From: an uncultured Eubacteriales bacterium
Lineage (GTDB): Bacteria; Bacillota; Clostridia; Oscillospirales; Acutalibacteraceae
Assembly: GCA_934636435.1 (NCBI GenBank)
Contig: CAKUAQ010000025.1
Span: forward strand, 1 to 31,616
Length of the DNA stretch: 31,616 bases
Reading direction: 5' to 3'
Shown here: in pieces, positions 30,831-31,616 of the stretch
How the letters are laid out: every line of letters starts with the position of its first letter
Position numbering within the stretch: the first letter of the stretch is position 1
Translations under genes and position numbers: made by a program
The notes under the pieces: model-generated
What the model was told of the DNA's origin: nothing
Databases searched by the model: none
Seen by the model: the letters and a program-made list of their open reading frames with translations, nothing else

Positions 30831-31367
30831 TTATTTGAGGAAGTTCATTCCCCGGAGGATGGACAGCTCCTTGGCCTTATTGCCGCAGACCTGGAAGAAG
30901 CCGATGATCGCCAGCACCTCCAGAATGACCAGACATACCGCTCCGGCGATGGCGACGATGATCGTCCAGAACAGCAGGGCGATGACCACCGCCAGCAGGA
31001 TCGACAGCACGTGGATGCGCAGCGCCTGCTTCACATGGAACTGGACATAGGCGGAATCCTTCGCGCCGATGAGCGCTACCAGAACGCCCAGCAGGGACAT
31101 CAGGTAGGGCAGCATGGCATAGACCTTGTTCTCGTGGATATCCTCGGCGGAGAATTCCGCCGTATGGTCGAAGGGATCCACATAGGGGGTCACAGGCGGC
31201 TGATACGGGGCCTGATAGGGGGGCTGATAGCCGGGCTGCTGGGGTTGCTGCGGCTGGGGCTGCGGTTGGGGCTGGGGCTGCTGGGCAGCACCGCATACCG
31301 TGCCGCACCGGGGGCAGACCGCGGCCTCATCCGCCAGCTGCGCCTGACATACGGGACAAATTTTCAT
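30831..31367 (-). CDS. Zinc-ribbon membrane protein with Pro/Gln repeat linker
   Basis: The 178-aa protein has an N-terminal zinc ribbon (CPVC at residues 4-7, CPRC at 18-21), a Pro/Gln-rich low-complexity linker (PQPQPQPQPQQPQQPGYQPPYQ, about 31-52), and a hydrophobic C-terminal region with about three or four membrane helices (about 82-100, 118-150 and 150-166). The helix pair and motif YVQFHVKQALRI resemble DUF4870-type membrane proteins, which are of unknown function. Proteins joining a zinc ribbon to this membrane domain are common in clostridia. It has its own perfect promoter and terminator. The ribosome site (GGATGTGAG) is weak. Confidence 0.8.
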   Translation of the reverse strand: MKICPVCQAQLADEAAVCPRCGTVCGAAQQPQPQPQPQPQQPQQPGYQPPYQAPYQPPVTPYVDPFDHTAEFSAEDIHENKVYAMLPYLMSLLGVLVALIGAKDSAYVQFHVKQALRIHVLSILLAVVIALLFWTIIVAIAGAVCLVILEVLAIIGFFQVCGNKAKELSILRGMNFLK

Positions 31368-31417
31368 AAAGGCTCACATCCTTTTCCAAAAATAGCTCAT
31401 AAGATAGCCTGAGTCCC

Positions 31418-31446
31418 ATTATATACCGCCTGCGTCGGATTGTCAA
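31418..31446 (-). promoter_or_regulatory. Consensus sigma-A promoter of the zinc-ribbon membrane protein gene
   Basis: On the minus strand TTGACA (31446-31441), a 17-base spacer and TATAAT (31423-31418), both perfect. The -35 starts four bases after the recG stop codon. Confidence 0.9.
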
Positions 31447-31449
31447 ACC

Positions 31450-31616
31450 TCAATTGAGGCCGCCGTCTCCCACCTGACCGAACAGGGCCTCCACCGCCCC
31501 GGCCAGCGCCCGGTTCTCCGGGGCGGTCAACTCCGGGTCGGCGGCCAGCCGGTTGGCTGCGGCGGCCTGTGCCTGCCGCAGCAGCTCCATGTCGGCGGAC
31601 AGGTCGGCGATCCGCA
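31450..31616 (-). CDS. recG: ATP-dependent DNA helicase RecG, C-terminal end
   Basis: The minus-strand frame that enters from the window edge encodes RIADLSADMELLRQAQAAAN, then RLAADPEL and ALFGQVGDGGLN, ending at TGA 31452-31450. This matches the C-terminus of RecG, which remodels stalled replication forks and Holliday junctions; the RIADL...DxELLxxAR...DP pattern is typical of that tail. Only about 54 residues are in the window, so the call rests on this tail alone. A perfect promoter for the next gene begins immediately after the stop, so recG is not expected to be the sole driver of the downstream gene. Confidence 0.75.
   Translation of the reverse strand, partial: RIADLSADMELLRQAQAAAANRLAADPELTAPENRALAGAVEALFGQVGDGGLN

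Noticed and set aside
30511..31050. Plus-strand frame across the hydrogenase/zinc-ribbon gap
   Set aside because: It runs antisense to the zinc-ribbon gene for most of its length and shows no family resemblance.
1..31616. CRISPR array
   Set aside because: No regularly spaced repeats with unique spacers were seen. The only tandem repeat is the two-copy 21-mer at 30436-30478, whose spacing of one base excludes a CRISPR.

Overview
The window looks like a chromosomal segment of a GC-rich, spore-forming, hydrogen-metabolising anaerobe of the class Clostridia, probably Oscillospiraceae/Ruminococcaceae-like. The evidence is the Firmicutes-type hprK / ROK kinase / murB / rapZ / whiA / dnaE run, a SpoIIP gene behind a sigma-E-like promoter, a Bacillus-type LexA box at uvrB, strong Shine-Dalgarno sites, and a trimeric [FeFe] hydrogenase. 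Taxonomy is inferred from gene content only.

Layout. (1) 1-2730 is a scrap zone around an intact tRNA-Lys. It holds the 3' end of an Fe-S protein gene, a chimeric relic that joins an IS3 transposase piece to an MMPL-transporter piece, a 607-bp internally deleted ISL3-type element with both ends preserved, and a truncated GH2 glycosidase bounded by a perfect 17-bp inverted repeat. (2) 2844-11537 carries uvrB (LexA-controlled), a small RCC1-like zinc-ribbon gene on the other strand, a CPA2-type antiporter, an SGNH hydrolase, a Nudix-HAD fusion, a CDF metal exporter and hprK. (3) 11617-19065 is a housekeeping run of ROK glucokinase, murB, rapZ, whiA and dnaE. The yvcK gene that commonly sits between rapZ and whiA is absent. 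(4) 19153-21196 (minus strand) holds spoIIP and a small membrane-anchored protein, followed by a decayed IS1182-type element up to about 21966. (5) 22017-30493 (minus strand) is one ten-gene hydrogenase operon. (6) 30770-31616 (minus strand) has a zinc-ribbon membrane protein and the 3' end of recG.

The most interesting unit is the hydrogenase operon. It encodes HydC (NuoE-like), HydB (NuoF-like) and HydA, the parts of an NAD(H)/ferredoxin-linked [FeFe] hydrogenase. Nested between HydC and HydB are seven small genes: two DRTGG-domain proteins, two GHKL/HATPase proteins, a HydS-like H-cluster protein with altered catalytic loops, a PHP-family phosphoesterase and a thioredoxin-like [2Fe-2S] ferredoxin. 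Several of these genes overlap by 4-10 bases, which suggests tight co-translation. I read the set as a catalytic hydrogenase packaged with a redox- or H2-sensing signalling module whose output is unknown. The leader of this operon carries a perfect 21-bp sequence repeated in tandem with a 22-bp period, next to the only good promoter found for the operon, so it is a candidate operator or RNA control element.
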